NCBI GenBank assembly: GCA_903823025.1
Contig: CAIJRK010000027.1
Span: forward strand, 56,278 to 120,277
Reading direction: 5' to 3'
DNA length: 64,000 nt
Origin: an uncultured beta proteobacterium
Lineage (GTDB): Bacteria > Pseudomonadota > Gammaproteobacteria > Burkholderiales > Burkholderiaceae_C
In this document: in pieces, positions 1 to 7,768 of the stretch
How the letters are laid out: each line of letters begins with the position of its first letter
Position numbering within the stretch: the first letter of the stretch is position 1
Position numbers and translations under genes: made by a program
The notes under the pieces: model-generated
The model's input: the letters and a program-made list of their open reading frames with translations, nothing else
Databases searched by the model: none
Told to the model about the DNA's origin: nothing

Positions 1-2127
1 GTCGGCCAAACGTACCTGGTTCAACACTCTGCGGGTTCTGGAAAATCAAACACGATCGGTTGGTCTGCCCACCGTCTGTCCACGCTCTTTGACGCAAAAA
101 ACAACAAACTGTTCACCACAGTCATTGTCATCACCGACCGCAAGATTCTCGATCAGCAACTGCAGGACACCATCAAACAATTCGAGGCAACGCCCGGTGT
201 AGTGGTCAAGATCGATGACAACTCGACTCAATTGGCCGAAGCCCTGGAAGGTGAAGCCAAGATCGTTGTGACCACGATCCAGAAGTTTCCATTTGTGCTC
301 AACAAAGTGGGCGCAATGAAAAACAGGCGCTTTGCGGTCATCATCGACGAAGCTCACTCTTCGCAATCCGGAAAAACCGCAGTGAAGCTGCGCGAAGCAC
401 TGACCAATGAAGGCTTCAAGGTTGATGCTGCTGACTTGAGCGATGGTGATGGCACTGATGACATAAAAGACGTTAGCAGTGAAGAGCTGGTTGCGAAACT
501 GGTGTCATCCCGTAAGCGTCCACCAAATGTGTCTTATTACGCCTTCACCGCCACCCCCAAGGCCAAGACAATTGAATTGTTTGGTCGCAAAGGTCCAGAA
601 GGTAAGCCCGTACCTTTTCACGTCTATTCGATGCGCCAGGCAATTGAAGAGAAGTTCATTCTGGATGTTTTGAAGGGCTACGTCACTTATGAGATGGCCT
701 TCAAGCTTGAACAGGCTGGTGCCGATTTGGATGTGAAGTCTGGCAAAGCAAAAACGAAGCTGTTCCAGTATGTCCATATTCATCCAACCAGCATTGGTCA
801 GAAAATCGCGATTATTGTGGAGCACTTCCGCAAGCATGTCATGCACAAGCTCAATGGGCAGGCCAAGGCGATGGTGGTAACCGACAGTCGCAAGGCGGCA
901 GTTCGGTACAAGAAAGAATTTGACAAGTACATGAAGCGCATGGGCCTTCACGATTTCCAGGCGTTGGTGGCATATTCCGGCACCATCACGGATGCCGATT
1001 ACGGTATTGTTGATGCCGATGAAGGCGACATGAATGGCGGCCAGCCGAAGATCAAGGATGACTTGATCAAAGAAGCTTTTCTAACTGATGAGTATCGGGT
1101 TCTGCTGGTGGCCAACAAATTCCAGGTCGGTTTTGATGAACCCCGCCTGTGCGCCATGTACGTGGACAAGCGTCTGGACAGTGTGATGGCGGTGCAAACC
1201 CTGTCACGCCTGAACCGGATTTTTCCAGGAAAAGACTTTGTCTGTGTCATCGACTTCCGAAACAAGGCCGAAGATATCTTGGAGGCTTTTCAACCGTATT
1301 ACCGAACCGCAACACTTGCCGGTGTTACAGATCGAAATTTGCCACACCAATTGCGCGAAAAGCTGGATGGCACCTTGGTGTACTTATGGGAAGAAGTAGA
1401 GGCCTTTGCTAAGTTGTACTTCAGCACCCGCAACGACCAAGCCTTCCAATCCCACCTCAAACAGGCTCATGAGCGATTCAAGGCTTTGCCGAAAGAAGAG
1501 CAGGATCTGTTTCGCCGCGATGCGCAGTCGTACGTAACCAGCTATGACTTCTTGTCGCAACTCGTTGACTATGACGACGTGGAACTTGAAAAGCTTCACG
1601 CCTTCCTGAAAATGCTGCTGCCCCGTCTGCGAGGGCAGGACGATGATCCATTTCTGCTGGATAAGTCCATTCGCCTGGGCCAATACAAGCTGTTTAACAA
1701 GCGGGAAAACAATCTTGACCTTGCAACTGGTAAAGCGGAAGAACTGGATCCACTCGGAATCGGTGGTGGCCTCGCTCACGAAGACCCGAAAGAGAAACTT
1801 TCCGCAATCATCAAGAAGATCCACAGCCTGTTCACGGGCAAGCACAGCGATCCCGAAATCGAAGGCTGGTTCACCGCTATCGTTGGCAACGCCGTCGCTG
1901 ATGATCGTATCGTTACGCAGGCGAAGGCCAATTCATCACAGGAACAGTTCGCAAATGGTGATTTCCGTTCTGTATTGGCGCAAGCGGTGATCAAGGCGCT
2001 GACGAGTCATAGGTCGATGTCGGAACAGATGCTTCAGGATCCGAAGGTGTTCGATGACGTTGCGGATGCGCTTTTGCCGGAGATTTATAGACAGGCAAGA
2101 GCCTATGAAGCGAGGCCAACGGCTTGA
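1..2127 (+). CDS. hsdR: Type I restriction enzyme R subunit, 3' part
   Basis: Motor and nuclease subunit of a type I restriction-modification complex, which translocates DNA using ATP and cleaves far from the recognition site. The frame is open from base 1, so the start and the N-terminal nuclease domain lie outside the window; the first internal Met (202) is not the start. Superfamily 2 helicase motifs are visible: Walker A SAGSGKS at window codons 10-16, DEAH in VIIDEAHSS at about bases 337-363, TATPK (motif III) near 550, and a motif VI-like QTLSRLNRIFPGKD near 1195-1235. The remaining C-terminal half should hold the HsdM-contacting helical domain. No hsdM or hsdS is visible next to it; they may lie upstream. 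The hsdM-hsdS pair at 53.6-58.2 kb is a separate locus. Family assignment is firm; only the length is unknown. Confidence 0.93.
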   Translation, partial: VGQTYLVQHSAGSGKSNTIGWSAHRLSTLFDAKNNKLFTTVIVITDRKILDQQLQDTIKQFEATPGVVVKIDDNSTQLAEALEGEAKIVVTTIQKFPFVLNKVGAMKNRRFAVIIDEAHSSQSGKTAVKLREALTNEGFKVDAADLSDGDGTDDIKDVSSEELVAKLVSSRKRPPNVSYYAFTATPKAKTIELFGRKGPEGKPVPFHVYSMRQAIEEKFILDVLKGYVTYEMAFKLEQAGADLDVKSGKAKTKLFQYVHIHPTSIGQKIAIIVEHFRKHVMHKLNGQAKAMVVTDSRKAAVRYKKEFDKYMKRMGLHDFQALVAYSGTITDADYGIVDADEGDMNGGQPKIKDDLIKEAFLTDEYRVLLVANKFQVGFDEPRLCAMYVDKRLDSVMAVQTLSRLNRIFPGKDFVCVIDFRNKAEDILEAFQPYYRTATLAGVTDRNLPHQLREKLDGTLVYLWEEVEAFAKLYFSTRNDQAFQSHLKQAHERFKALPKEEQDLFRRDAQSYVTSYDFLSQLVDYDDVELEKLHAFLKMLLPRLRGQDDDPFLLDKSIRLGQYKLFNKRENNLDLATGKAEELDPLGIGGGLAHEDPKEKLSAIIKKIHSLFTGKHSDPEIEGWFTAIVGNAVADDRIVTQAKANSSQEQFANGDFRSVLAQAVIKALTSHRSMSEQMLQDPKVFDDVADALLPEIYRQARAYEARPTA

Positions 2128-2152
2128 ATAAATAGTCACGACTCTTAGCGGA

Positions 2153-2175
2153 TTAACCAAACAACTTTTGGTTAA
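2153..2175 (+). terminator. Perfect hairpin after hsdR
   Basis: TTAACCAAA (2153-2161) and TTTGGTTAA (2167-2175) form a perfect 9-bp stem with a 5-base loop, 25 bases after the hsdR stop. A short T-containing run (AAATTTTG) follows, not a strong U tract. It may be a weak terminator that isolates hsdR from the following genes, or an operator in front of the lipoprotein gene. Confidence 0.45.
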
Positions 2176-2213
2176 CAAATTTTGAAGATCAATTATTAAA
2201 AAGGGAACCAACA

Positions 2214-2963
2214 ATGCGTAAATTTCTTACAGTCATCGCAGCAGCACTAATCCTTGCAGCTTGCAGCAATCCAAAAGACATCGTTTTTGGACCAGATCCA
2301 ATGAAGCAGATCTCCGAGCAAGGGGATCAATTCAAGAAACTTTCGGAAGAAGATCGAGGCCTTCTCGTCGGGTTTTTGAGTATTTCTGCAATTGGAAAAG
2401 CATTCGGCGGAGATGTTAAACCGGTCACCGGACGAACTGTTGGAGAGGTTCTTACGGATGCACGAGCATGGCGAGAAAAAATGAACATTGCGGCAGCAGA
2501 AGAAAAGAAACGCATTGCTGAAGCTGAAGTCTTGAAAGCCAAGGTTCTCGCAGAACGTAAAGTCATTTCCGAAAAAATATCATCAAGTGTTGTCGTTGCT
2601 GTGGTAGATAAAACTGTGCTTCCAGTGAACTATGACGCAGGTCGCTACAGAGAGATGCTCAGCATCAGCTATGCAATTGAGAACAAGTCAGCCAAAGACA
2701 TTGCACAACTCAAAGGCAACGTGGTTTTCAAAGATGCAACCGGAGATATGGTCGGCTCTTTGCCTGTGGATTTCGATCAACCTGTTGGTGCAGGAAAAAT
2801 CCTGAAAACAACAACTGGTCGCGGCTGGAATCTTAATCAATTCATGAACGGCGAAGTTGAAAAAATTGCGGGAAGGGAGTTCTCCGGTATGAAAGCTACT
2901 TTCGAACCAGAGTCCATTGCATTTAAAGATGGTGAAGTCTTGAAAGCACCGGAGATTAAATAA
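2214..2963 (+). CDS. Putative lipoprotein of unknown function
   Basis: 249-residue protein with a lipoprotein signal peptide: MRK, a hydrophobic stretch, then the lipobox LAAC with Cys17 as lipidation site, so it is predicted to be membrane-anchored and face the periplasm. Residues about 85-120 are rich in Glu, Lys and Ala and look like a short coiled coil. The C-terminal half (about 125-249) looks like a beta-rich domain: alternating hydrophobic strands, with a stretch on internal residual sequence KDATGDMVGSLPVDFDQPVG. I do not recognise the family. It sits between hsdR and the TIR/SIR2 genes on the same strand, with a 69-base gap to the next gene. The leader AAAAAGGGAACCAACA before its ATG resembles the leader of the gene at 6327. 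Whether it takes part in defence is unknown. Confidence 0.7.
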   Translation: MRKFLTVIAAALILAACSNPKDIVFGPDPMKQISEQGDQFKKLSEEDRGLLVGFLSISAIGKAFGGDVKPVTGRTVGEVLTDARAWREKMNIAAAEEKKRIAEAEVLKAKVLAERKVISEKISSSVVVAVVDKTVLPVNYDAGRYREMLSISYAIENKSAKDIAQLKGNVVFKDATGDMVGSLPVDFDQPVGAGKILKTTTGRGWNLNQFMNGEVEKIAGREFSGMKATFEPESIAFKDGEVLKAPEIK

Positions 2964-3032
2964 AGTTCAGATAGTCGAGCCTAACTTTCATTATTTTGAA
3001 TTGCCAACAAAAAGAAAATCAGGAGAACCAAC

Positions 3033-3317
3033 ATGTTTAAAATTTCTGGACTTGATCAATTGAGTCGCCAACTAACCGATGCAAAAAAAGCACTTGAAAG
3101 TCTTGATGGCGAACTCGGAACGGTAAGCATTGATCCAGATGATCCGGCGAGTATTGAGGCTGCCATCCAAAATATGGAGGCAATCATTGATGAAAGGCTT
3201 GGTCCATATGCAAGTAATCCGATCATCGCCCCACTTGCTGAAAGCATGAAAGAGAAATACCGAGAGTCAATTGTTGATCGTGCTGCAGCAGCACGAATTC
3301 AGAGCGAAGGTGAATGA
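3033..3317 (+). CDS. Small acidic protein coupled to TIR-like gene
   Basis: 94-residue soluble, acidic protein without signal peptide or membrane segment. The N-terminal third looks amphipathic-helical (about residues 5-25, heptad-like Leu spacing), followed by an acidic turn (SIDPDDPAS) and further helices. An AGGAG ribosome site lies shortly before the ATG. Its stop codon overlaps the start of the next gene (ATGA at 3314-3317), which implies translational coupling and probably similar protein amounts. I know similar small proteins upstream of TIR-like nucleotide-binding proteins, but not a demonstrated function. A regulator, adaptor or inhibitor of the downstream TIR protein is inference. 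Confidence 0.75.
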   Translation: MFKISGLDQLSRQLTDAKKALESLDGELGTVSIDPDDPASIEAAIQNMEAIIDERLGPYASNPIIAPLAESMKEKYRESIVDRAAAARIQSEGE

Positions 3318-4222
3318 TGTCTTCAAAAATTGACATGTTCTCCCAAATCAACAATGCAGTTCTGGATCTCCAGGCATCACAGATGCAAACCTACGAACGG
3401 CCTTTGAAAACGCTTGTTCGACTGTTGCAGCATCCAAGCTTAGTTGAGGTGAATCGCACATTGGTCGAGCGGGTGGATTTTGACGCATTCATTGCAGCCA
3501 GTGAAAAAACTGGCGGAAGTATGGTGGGCAGCCAGCAGCTTGCTTGGCCTGAAAATCAAATTGAAGCTCTTGGCCTGACTTTGATCTTGTTAGAAAAAAT
3601 GGCCCATGATCCAGATTACGCACTAAATTTTGCGCATCACTATTACTACTCTGGGAGTAAGGTCATAGCTGGGATCCATGCATTGACACGTCAACTGATC
3701 ATTCCATTTGCAAGAGATTACAAAGCTTACGTCATGAATAACGGTGACGTTGAACCAAAAATCATTGCACCCAAGTCGAATAATGTCTTTATTGTTCACG
3801 GGCACGATGGTGAGGCCCGTGAATCAGTTGCGCGGTTTCTTGGAAATATTGGGCTCAATCCCATCATTCTTCATGAGCAAGCAAACAGGGGCCGTACTGT
3901 TATCGAAAAAGTCGAAGCTCACAGTGAAGTCGGATTCGCCGTCGTCTTGCTTACGCCTGATGACGAAGGACGAGTTAAGGGCACGAATGAACTCGAACCC
4001 CGGGCCAGACAAAACGTACTTCTTGAGCTTGGATACTTCATAGGCCGACTGGGTCGTGAGAATGTTTGTGCGCTAAAACGCGGAACATTGGAAATTCCAA
4101 GTGATTTTGCGGGTGTGGTTTGGGAAACGATGGATACGGGTGTTGGTTGGAAGCAGGCTCTTGGCAGAGAGCTAAGCGCAGCGGGCTATGAGATCGATTG
4201 GAATAAGGTAATGCGTCCATAA
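3314..4222 (+). CDS. TIR-like nucleotide-binding protein (PF10137 type)
   Basis: 302 residues. Residues 1-155 form a mainly helical N-terminal region I do not recognise. Residues about 157-285 are a TIR-like domain of the kind used as CBASS/Pycsar effectors (CAP12/Pycsar TIR, PF10137): strand A VFIVHGHDGEARESVARFL, then a conserved Glu in LLELGYFIG (about E238) at the position of the NAD+-cleaving glutamate. Members of this family bind or hydrolyse NAD+. The start overlaps the previous stop (ATGA); ATGATG offers two starts and I use the first. The SIR2-SLOG gene follows after 56 bases. Because no cyclase gene is nearby, its trigger is not apparent; it may be an extra TIR sensor or effector of the Thoeris system. 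The TIR assignment is firm; the role is inferred. Confidence 0.85.
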   Translation: MMSSKIDMFSQINNAVLDLQASQMQTYERPLKTLVRLLQHPSLVEVNRTLVERVDFDAFIAASEKTGGSMVGSQQLAWPENQIEALGLTLILLEKMAHDPDYALNFAHHYYYSGSKVIAGIHALTRQLIIPFARDYKAYVMNNGDVEPKIIAPKSNNVFIVHGHDGEARESVARFLGNIGLNPIILHEQANRGRTVIEKVEAHSEVGFAVVLLTPDDEGRVKGTNELEPRARQNVLLELGYFIGRLGRENVCALKRGTLEIPSDFAGVVWETMDTGVGWKQALGRELSAAGYEIDWNKVMRP

Positions 4223-4278
4223 AGATTCCGATAAGCGTAAGCGCATTGATAAATAAACAATAGAAGAAGGAATAAGGG

Positions 4279-5721
4279 ATGGCTAAAGTCAGCGTTGAAA
4301 CTTTCGTTACGGATTTCGTCAAAGAGTTGGAGCAACAAAACGTTGCCATCTTTGCCGGAGCCGGACTCTCTGTACCTACGGGAGTCGTTGATTGGAAGGG
4401 GTTGTTGAGACCGTTGGTAAAAGAGCTATCACTGGACTTGGATCGCGAGCACGATCTGGTCCGAGTGGCTCAATACCATGTCAATCATCATGGAACGAAC
4501 AGAAGTGATCTAAATGAGGCAATCCTCAACGGGTTTGCGCGCCGTGGCACCCAGATCACGGACAACCACAGAATCTTAGTTAGGTTGCCGATCCAGACTT
4601 ACTGGACCACAAACTACGACTCGTGTATCGAAGATGCATTAAAGCAAGGTGGAAAGCTGCCTGACATTAAGCATTCACCAACGCACTTACTCACTACATT
4701 AAGGGGCAGAAACGCCGTTGTTTACAAAATGCATGGGGACTATCAGGATTCCTCAAATGCGGTCTTGTGTAAGGACGACTACGAGACGTTTCACATCAAA
4801 CGTGGTGACTTCTTAACGGCTTTGGCTGGAGATTTACTCTCCAAGATGTTCTTGTTCATTGGGTTCAGTTTCACAGACCCCAACTTGGACTATGTCCTCG
4901 GGCGCCTTCACAGCCAATATGGCGAGCATCAACGCAAGCACTATTGCTTTGTCAAAGTTGAAGAGCCAAAAGACGACGACAAGGCGGGTGATTTCGAATA
5001 TCGGAAGGCCAAGCAAGATTTGTTTATCCGTGACTTGGAACGCTACAGTATTCGCGCAGTCATGGTTGACACCTACGAAGGAATTACCAAAGTTCTGCAG
5101 ATGGTTGAGAACCGGTACAAAAGTACCACCGTTTTCGTTTCAGGAGCAGCGCATGAATACGGGGAGAATCGGACTGAGCAAGATGTTCTCCAGTTCGTGA
5201 ACAGCCTGGGAAAGAAGCTCATTGAACATGAATTCCGTCTAGTGTCCGGCCTTGGTCTTGGCATCGGCAGCACCATCATTGATGGTGCTTTGCAACAAAT
5301 TTACCATGTCAACCGCCAGACCTTACTTGACCAATTGATTATTCGACCATTCCCTCAATCCTTGGAGGGCAAAGAATTGTGGAGAGCATATCGACAAGAC
5401 ATGCTCAGCCATGCAGGCATTGCGATCTTTCTTTTTGGAAACAAAATTGCTGGTAACCCTCCCACATTGCAGATGTCGAACGGAATGGAAGAGGAGTTTG
5501 AGATCGCACACTCCAAAGGTATTAAAGTGCTTCCCCTCGGATTTACGGGATACACCGCGCTGGATTTATACGATCGCGTAAAGGCTGATTTCTCATCCTA
5601 CTACCCAACTGCGACCAAGGATTTTGAATATCTGTTTGCGCTTTTGGGTGACCCAAAGCTCTCACTCACTGAACAGCTTAAATCAACAATGAAGGCTCTA
5701 CATGAGCTCAGAGGAATGTAA
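4279..5721 (+). CDS. thsA: Thoeris effector ThsA, SIR2-SLOG NADase
   Basis: 480-residue effector of the Thoeris anti-phage system. The N-terminal SIR2 domain (about 15-280) is a NAD+ hydrolase; the C-terminal SLOG domain (about 283-478) senses a cyclic ADP-ribose isomer made by TIR proteins and switches the NADase on, killing the infected cell. Seen here: FAGAGLS (25-31), TTNYD with Asn112 and KMHGD with His152, the same numbers as the catalytic residues published for Bacillus cereus ThsA (about 476 residues). In the SLOG part, VFVSGA (285-290), SGLGLGIGS, YRQDM (Arg372) and GNK (Lys389) lie one residue from ligand-binding Arg371 and Lys388 of that protein. It has neither signal peptide nor membrane segment. 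Its stop is followed two bases later by the next TIR gene. Firm assignment. Confidence 0.93.
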   Translation: MAKVSVETFVTDFVKELEQQNVAIFAGAGLSVPTGVVDWKGLLRPLVKELSLDLDREHDLVRVAQYHVNHHGTNRSDLNEAILNGFARRGTQITDNHRILVRLPIQTYWTTNYDSCIEDALKQGGKLPDIKHSPTHLLTTLRGRNAVVYKMHGDYQDSSNAVLCKDDYETFHIKRGDFLTALAGDLLSKMFLFIGFSFTDPNLDYVLGRLHSQYGEHQRKHYCFVKVEEPKDDDKAGDFEYRKAKQDLFIRDLERYSIRAVMVDTYEGITKVLQMVENRYKSTTVFVSGAAHEYGENRTEQDVLQFVNSLGKKLIEHEFRLVSGLGLGIGSTIIDGALQQIYHVNRQTLLDQLIIRPFPQSLEGKELWRAYRQDMLSHAGIAIFLFGNKIAGNPPTLQMSNGMEEEFEIAHSKGIKVLPLGFTGYTALDLYDRVKADFSSYYPTATKDFEYLFALLGDPKLSLTEQLKSTMKALHELRGM

Positions 5722-5723
5722 AT

Positions 5724-6314
5724 ATGAGCTATTTCACAAAAGCTGAAGCGAGATCTGCGAGTCAACGTTTCACAGGCACACAAATTGCAAAAAGCGCGAC
5801 AGTCCATCTCAATGAGAGCAGATCGCACTCAAAAGACTCCGACTCGTTTGACATTTTTCTCTCACATTCAGTTAACGACGCGGAAATTGTTCTGGGGGTA
5901 AAGCGACTCTTGGAGCAATTTGGGATGAAGGTATACGTTGACTGGGAAACCGATAGCCAACTTGACAGAAGTCGGGTGAGCGCCGCTACGGCAGACTTGT
6001 TGCGAAAGAGAATGAAGCAATCAAAGTCGCTTATTTTTCTCGCCACCGAATCCGCTTCGACATCGAAATGGATGCCTTGGGAACTTGGCTATTTTGATGG
6101 TTTCCGCGGCGGGATGGTTGCGATCATGCCCGTACTGGAAAAGGAGGATGAGACCTTTGCCGGACAAGAATACCTGGGCTTGTATCCGACGGTTTCCAAA
6201 GGCACCTACTCGGACACAAAGCAAGAGGAGGTGTTCGTTAAAGGAGCTACATCTTGGACAACACTCAAAACCTTCGGGTCTGGCAGCCCTACATGGCGAA
6301 ATTTCGGTAAATAA
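5724..6314 (+). CDS. TIR-domain protein, Thoeris ThsB-like sensor
   Basis: 196 residues. A variable 40-residue N-terminal extension precedes a TIR domain (about 41-175): strand A FDIFLSHSVND, then YVDWETD, a strand LIFLATES, and WMPWELGYFDG, whose Glu120 is the expected catalytic residue for NAD+ processing. In Thoeris, such proteins detect a phage component and make the cyclic ADP-ribose signal that activates ThsA. The gene starts two bases after thsA stops, so it is co-translated with it. It differs clearly from the second ThsB at 6327, which fits Thoeris loci that carry several TIR sensors for different phages. TIR identity is firm; the sensor role follows from context. Confidence 0.87.
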   Translation: MSYFTKAEARSASQRFTGTQIAKSATVHLNESRSHSKDSDSFDIFLSHSVNDAEIVLGVKRLLEQFGMKVYVDWETDSQLDRSRVSAATADLLRKRMKQSKSLIFLATESASTSKWMPWELGYFDGFRGGMVAIMPVLEKEDETFAGQEYLGLYPTVSKGTYSDTKQEEVFVKGATSWTTLKTFGSGSPTWRNFGK

Positions 6315-6326
6315 AAAGGGAACACA

Positions 6327-6824
6327 ATGGCACGAAAAGTTTTTTATAGCTTCCACTACGCCCCAGATAGCTGGAGAACCTCTCAGGTACGCAATATTGG
6401 TGCTATCGAAGGTAACCGACCAGCGACAGACAACAAATGGGAAGAAGTTAAAAAAGGGGGCGACAAAGCGATTCAAACTTGGATTGACGGTCAGCTGGAC
6501 GGTCGCACTTGCACCGTGGTTCTTATCGGATCACAGACAGCCAAGAGAAATTGGATTGACTACGAAATCGTGAAGTCTTGGAATGATTGCAAGGGCGTGC
6601 TGGGGATTAACATCCACAACTTGCTTGATACCAATAGCGAACAATCGAATAAGGGCTCCAATCCCTTTGCTCATTTGTCTTTGAAAAAGGATGGGAAGAG
6701 TCTGTCTTCCATCATCAACACTTACGACCCACCGTACAAGACCAGTAAGAATGTTTACAACCATATAGCTGAAAATATCAGTGACTGGATTGAAGAGGCT
6801 ATTCGTATTCGAAACAGATATTGA
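6327..6824 (+). CDS. thsB: Thoeris ThsB, MTH538-type TIR protein
   Basis: 165 residues covered entirely by the MTH538 TIR-like domain (PF08937), the family of the original Bacillus ThsB. Diagnostic elements: KVFYSFHY at residues 4-11, VVLIGSQTA at 64-72, NWIDYEIVKS with Glu80 in the place of the catalytic Glu of ThsB, and GVLGINIHN followed by KGSNPF. The expected activity is conversion of NAD+ into a cyclic ADP-ribose isomer (gcADPR) upon phage recognition, which then binds the SLOG domain of ThsA. It lies 12 bases after the other TIR gene and ends the operon; no terminator hairpin is evident downstream. Firm family assignment. Confidence 0.9.
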   Translation: MARKVFYSFHYAPDSWRTSQVRNIGAIEGNRPATDNKWEEVKKGGDKAIQTWIDGQLDGRTCTVVLIGSQTAKRNWIDYEIVKSWNDCKGVLGINIHNLLDTNSEQSNKGSNPFAHLSLKKDGKSLSSIINTYDPPYKTSKNVYNHIAENISDWIEEAIRIRNRY

Positions 6825-6847
6825 CCGCTTCAGCTCAGGCTGCATGA

Positions 6848-7087
6848 ATGATTATGCATGCCGTCGAAGATGCCCGGATTCAGGTTTTCGTCTTCGAACG
6901 CCCGAAGACGTACTGCTGATCAATACCGCCGAAGATCGCCCGCATTGCCAATGACTTTTCGCTTAGAAACCTGTACCCGCATTGCATTCGTCAAGAGTCA
7001 GTCGCTGTGGAAGCTCGGCTGACAGGTCTGAGACTTGATGCGATCATTGGCGAAAGGAGGGTATCAATATGGGAACCTCACGTCTAG
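6848..7087 (+). pseudogene. Degraded short gene with internal stop
   Basis: From the ATG at 6848 one frame runs to 7085-7087 with a single in-frame TGA at 6917-6919. The reading upstream of the stop contains DARIQVFVFERPKTYC; the one downstream contains RNLYPHCIRQESVAVEARL and ends in ERRVSIWEPHV. The protein-like composition on both sides of the stop suggests a small broken gene, or the tail of a longer one, in the gap between the Thoeris operon and the next cassette. I do not recognise the family. The remainder of the gap up to 7315 holds the small frame at 7069 and candidate regulatory repeats only. Confidence 0.35.
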
Positions 7088-7206
7088 CTTTGGCTGGCAA
7101 CGCAGAAAATCGGTGGCACGTTGTCAAATTCAATGCATCCCTTTTTTTTATTTCATCCGCGGCTAATGTCAATTCAGGAACGAAATTGAAGTATGGTCAC
7201 GGGTAG
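7069..7206 (+). CDS. Possible 45-residue protein with strong ribosome site
   Basis: A short frame with an ideal Shine-Dalgarno sequence, AAAGGAGG at 7053-7060, eight bases before its ATG. The product would be a 45-residue basic peptide with a hydrophobic middle (FNASLFFISSAANV). Against it: it overlaps the end of the degraded frame at 6848-7087 out of phase, and is no longer than chance would give. It could also be a leader peptide for the cassette at 7316. No homology recognised. Confidence 0.2.
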   Translation: MGTSRLALAGNAENRWHVVKFNASLFFISSAANVNSGTKLKYGHG

Positions 7207-7315
7207 GTCTTCCGGTTTTACAAAAAGAATAATTCAATTAGCTTTGTCGGGCATCGTTGGAACGCGGACGCACACACGCGAAATTGTGTGACATTGACTG
7301 TTTCAACGAGTTCCA

Positions 7316-7768
7316 ATGCCAATACCGACTTTAGATCATCACGGGCTTCTCCCCGCTGGCACACATGATTGTTCAATCATTGAGATTGAACAATCGTTTT
7401 GCTGGAATCCGCATAGAGTTGAACTAATCGGCAAGCTAAAAGACTTCCTGGACCAACAATGGCGCCCGCTTGGAATCCACGCATCACTTTGGGTTGATGG
7501 TAGTTTCACACGAAAAAAAGACATTCCAGCGGATATCGATGTTGTGGTCGACGTTGCCCATGTGCCTATTGCTGATATGGGTCCAGTGTTTGCACTGCTC
7601 ATTGCCCGTGACCAGATAAAAACCGATTTCAGTGTTGATTTTTGGATCAAACACCCTGCAATTCCCAATGATTTGACGACATTTTTTTGTTACGCTGGCA
7701 TCAAGGCTGCAGCAGAGCTAGGCATTGATTCCCAACAGATTAAGGGCATACTGAGGGTAAATCCATGA
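7316..7768 (+). CDS. Minimal nucleotidyltransferase-like protein (DUF6932 type)
   Basis: 150 residues. The centre carries the DNA polymerase-beta type nucleotidyltransferase signature: VDGSFTRKKDIPADIDVVVDV (the GS turn and the paired Asp of DID), at about residues 61-81. Similar small proteins are grouped as DUF6932, often in mobile DNA. The third carboxylate of a full active site would be the Asp in the strand DFSVDFWI. The stop overlaps the start of the next gene (ATGA at 7765-7768), so the two are translationally coupled. The region before it has inverted repeats TTGGAAC (7257-7263)/GTTCCAA (7310-7316) and CACAC...GTGTG that could be operator sites. The substrate is unknown; a toxin, antitoxin or signalling role is inference. 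Confidence 0.72.
   Translation: MPIPTLDHHGLLPAGTHDCSIIEIEQSFCWNPHRVELIGKLKDFLDQQWRPLGIHASLWVDGSFTRKKDIPADIDVVVDVAHVPIADMGPVFALLIARDQIKTDFSVDFWIKHPAIPNDLTTFFCYAGIKAAAELGIDSQQIKGILRVNP

Noticed and set aside
3314..4222. Interpretation as a Pycsar or CBASS effector
   Set aside because: The TIR class fits, but there is no cyclase or CD-NTase partner in the neighbourhood, so context favours association with the SIR2/TIR genes.
4223..4278. Terminator or promoter between the TIR gene and thsA
   Set aside because: The 56 bases are AT-rich and contain only a tiny repeat (GCGTAAGCGC); not enough to call either.
7316..7768. Interpretation as a CBASS CD-NTase
   Set aside because: Only 150 residues, far below the size of CD-NTases, and no effector of CBASS type next to it.
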